Shown: positions 6,109 through 6,109 of the stretch, piece by piece
How positions within the stretch are numbered: the first letter of the stretch is position 1
How the letters are laid out: each line of letters begins with the position of its first letter
From: Fibrobacter sp.
GTDB lineage: Bacteria; Fibrobacterota; Fibrobacteria; Fibrobacterales; Fibrobacteraceae
Assembly: GCA_021443065.1 (NCBI GenBank)
Contig: JABUUR010000258.1
Span: 1 to 6,109 of the forward strand
Length of the DNA: 6,109 nucleotides
Direction of reading: 5' to 3'
The notes under the pieces: generated by a model
Database searches by the model: none
Told to the model about the DNA's origin: nothing
The model's input: the letters and a program-made list of their open reading frames with translations, nothing else
Position numbers and translations under genes: made by a program

Positions 6109-6109
6109 G

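Noticed and set aside
1..6109. CRISPR array, tRNA or rRNA, insertion sequence, toxin-antitoxin or defence genes.
   Set aside because: Both strands were read and the window is nearly filled by the six minus-strand genes; nothing resembling these was seen.

Overview
The window holds one compact bacterial cell-elongation (rod-shape) gene cluster, read entirely from the minus strand. In transcription order it is: a small lipoprotein gene of unknown family, mreB, mreC, mreD, mrdA (PBP2) and rodA. These five named genes encode the core Rod complex. MreB is the actin-like cytoplasmic scaffold, MreC and MreD link it through the inner membrane, RodA is the SEDS glycan polymerase and PBP2 is its transpeptidase partner. 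Base composition is close to even, with AT-rich spacers. A diderm, rod-shaped or ovoid bacterium is suggested by the cluster order and by a lipoprotein with a non-Asp +2 residue. The overall style recalls Fibrobacter or a relative, but that assignment is inference from memory, not proof.

Layout by position: 6109 to about 6076 is intergenic sequence with two copies of a CCCGGG-containing 12-mer, probably the edge of a dispersed repeat. 6052-5687 is the lipoprotein gene. 5686-5620 is a very AT-rich 67-base spacer that may carry the mreB promoter and holds a good ribosome binding site. 5619-4597 is mreB, which uses a TTG start. After a 17-base gap, 4579-3752 is mreC. mreD (3759-3271), mrdA (3278-1371) and rodA (1374-118) follow with overlaps of 8, 8 and 4 bases, so mreC to rodA is almost certainly one translationally coupled transcript. 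117-1 is a non-coding 3' flank dense in short inverted and tandem repeats, with no clear terminator.

No CRISPR array, RNA gene, transposase or anti-phage system is visible. The cluster is classical. The points most worth a second look are the unrecognised lipoprotein next to mreB, a Cys-Cys-His-Cys version of the PBP2 zinc site, the PBP2 C-terminal codons that double as the rodA ribosome binding site, the in-register avoidance of TTA/CTA/TCA codons, and the repeat-like sequences at both window edges.
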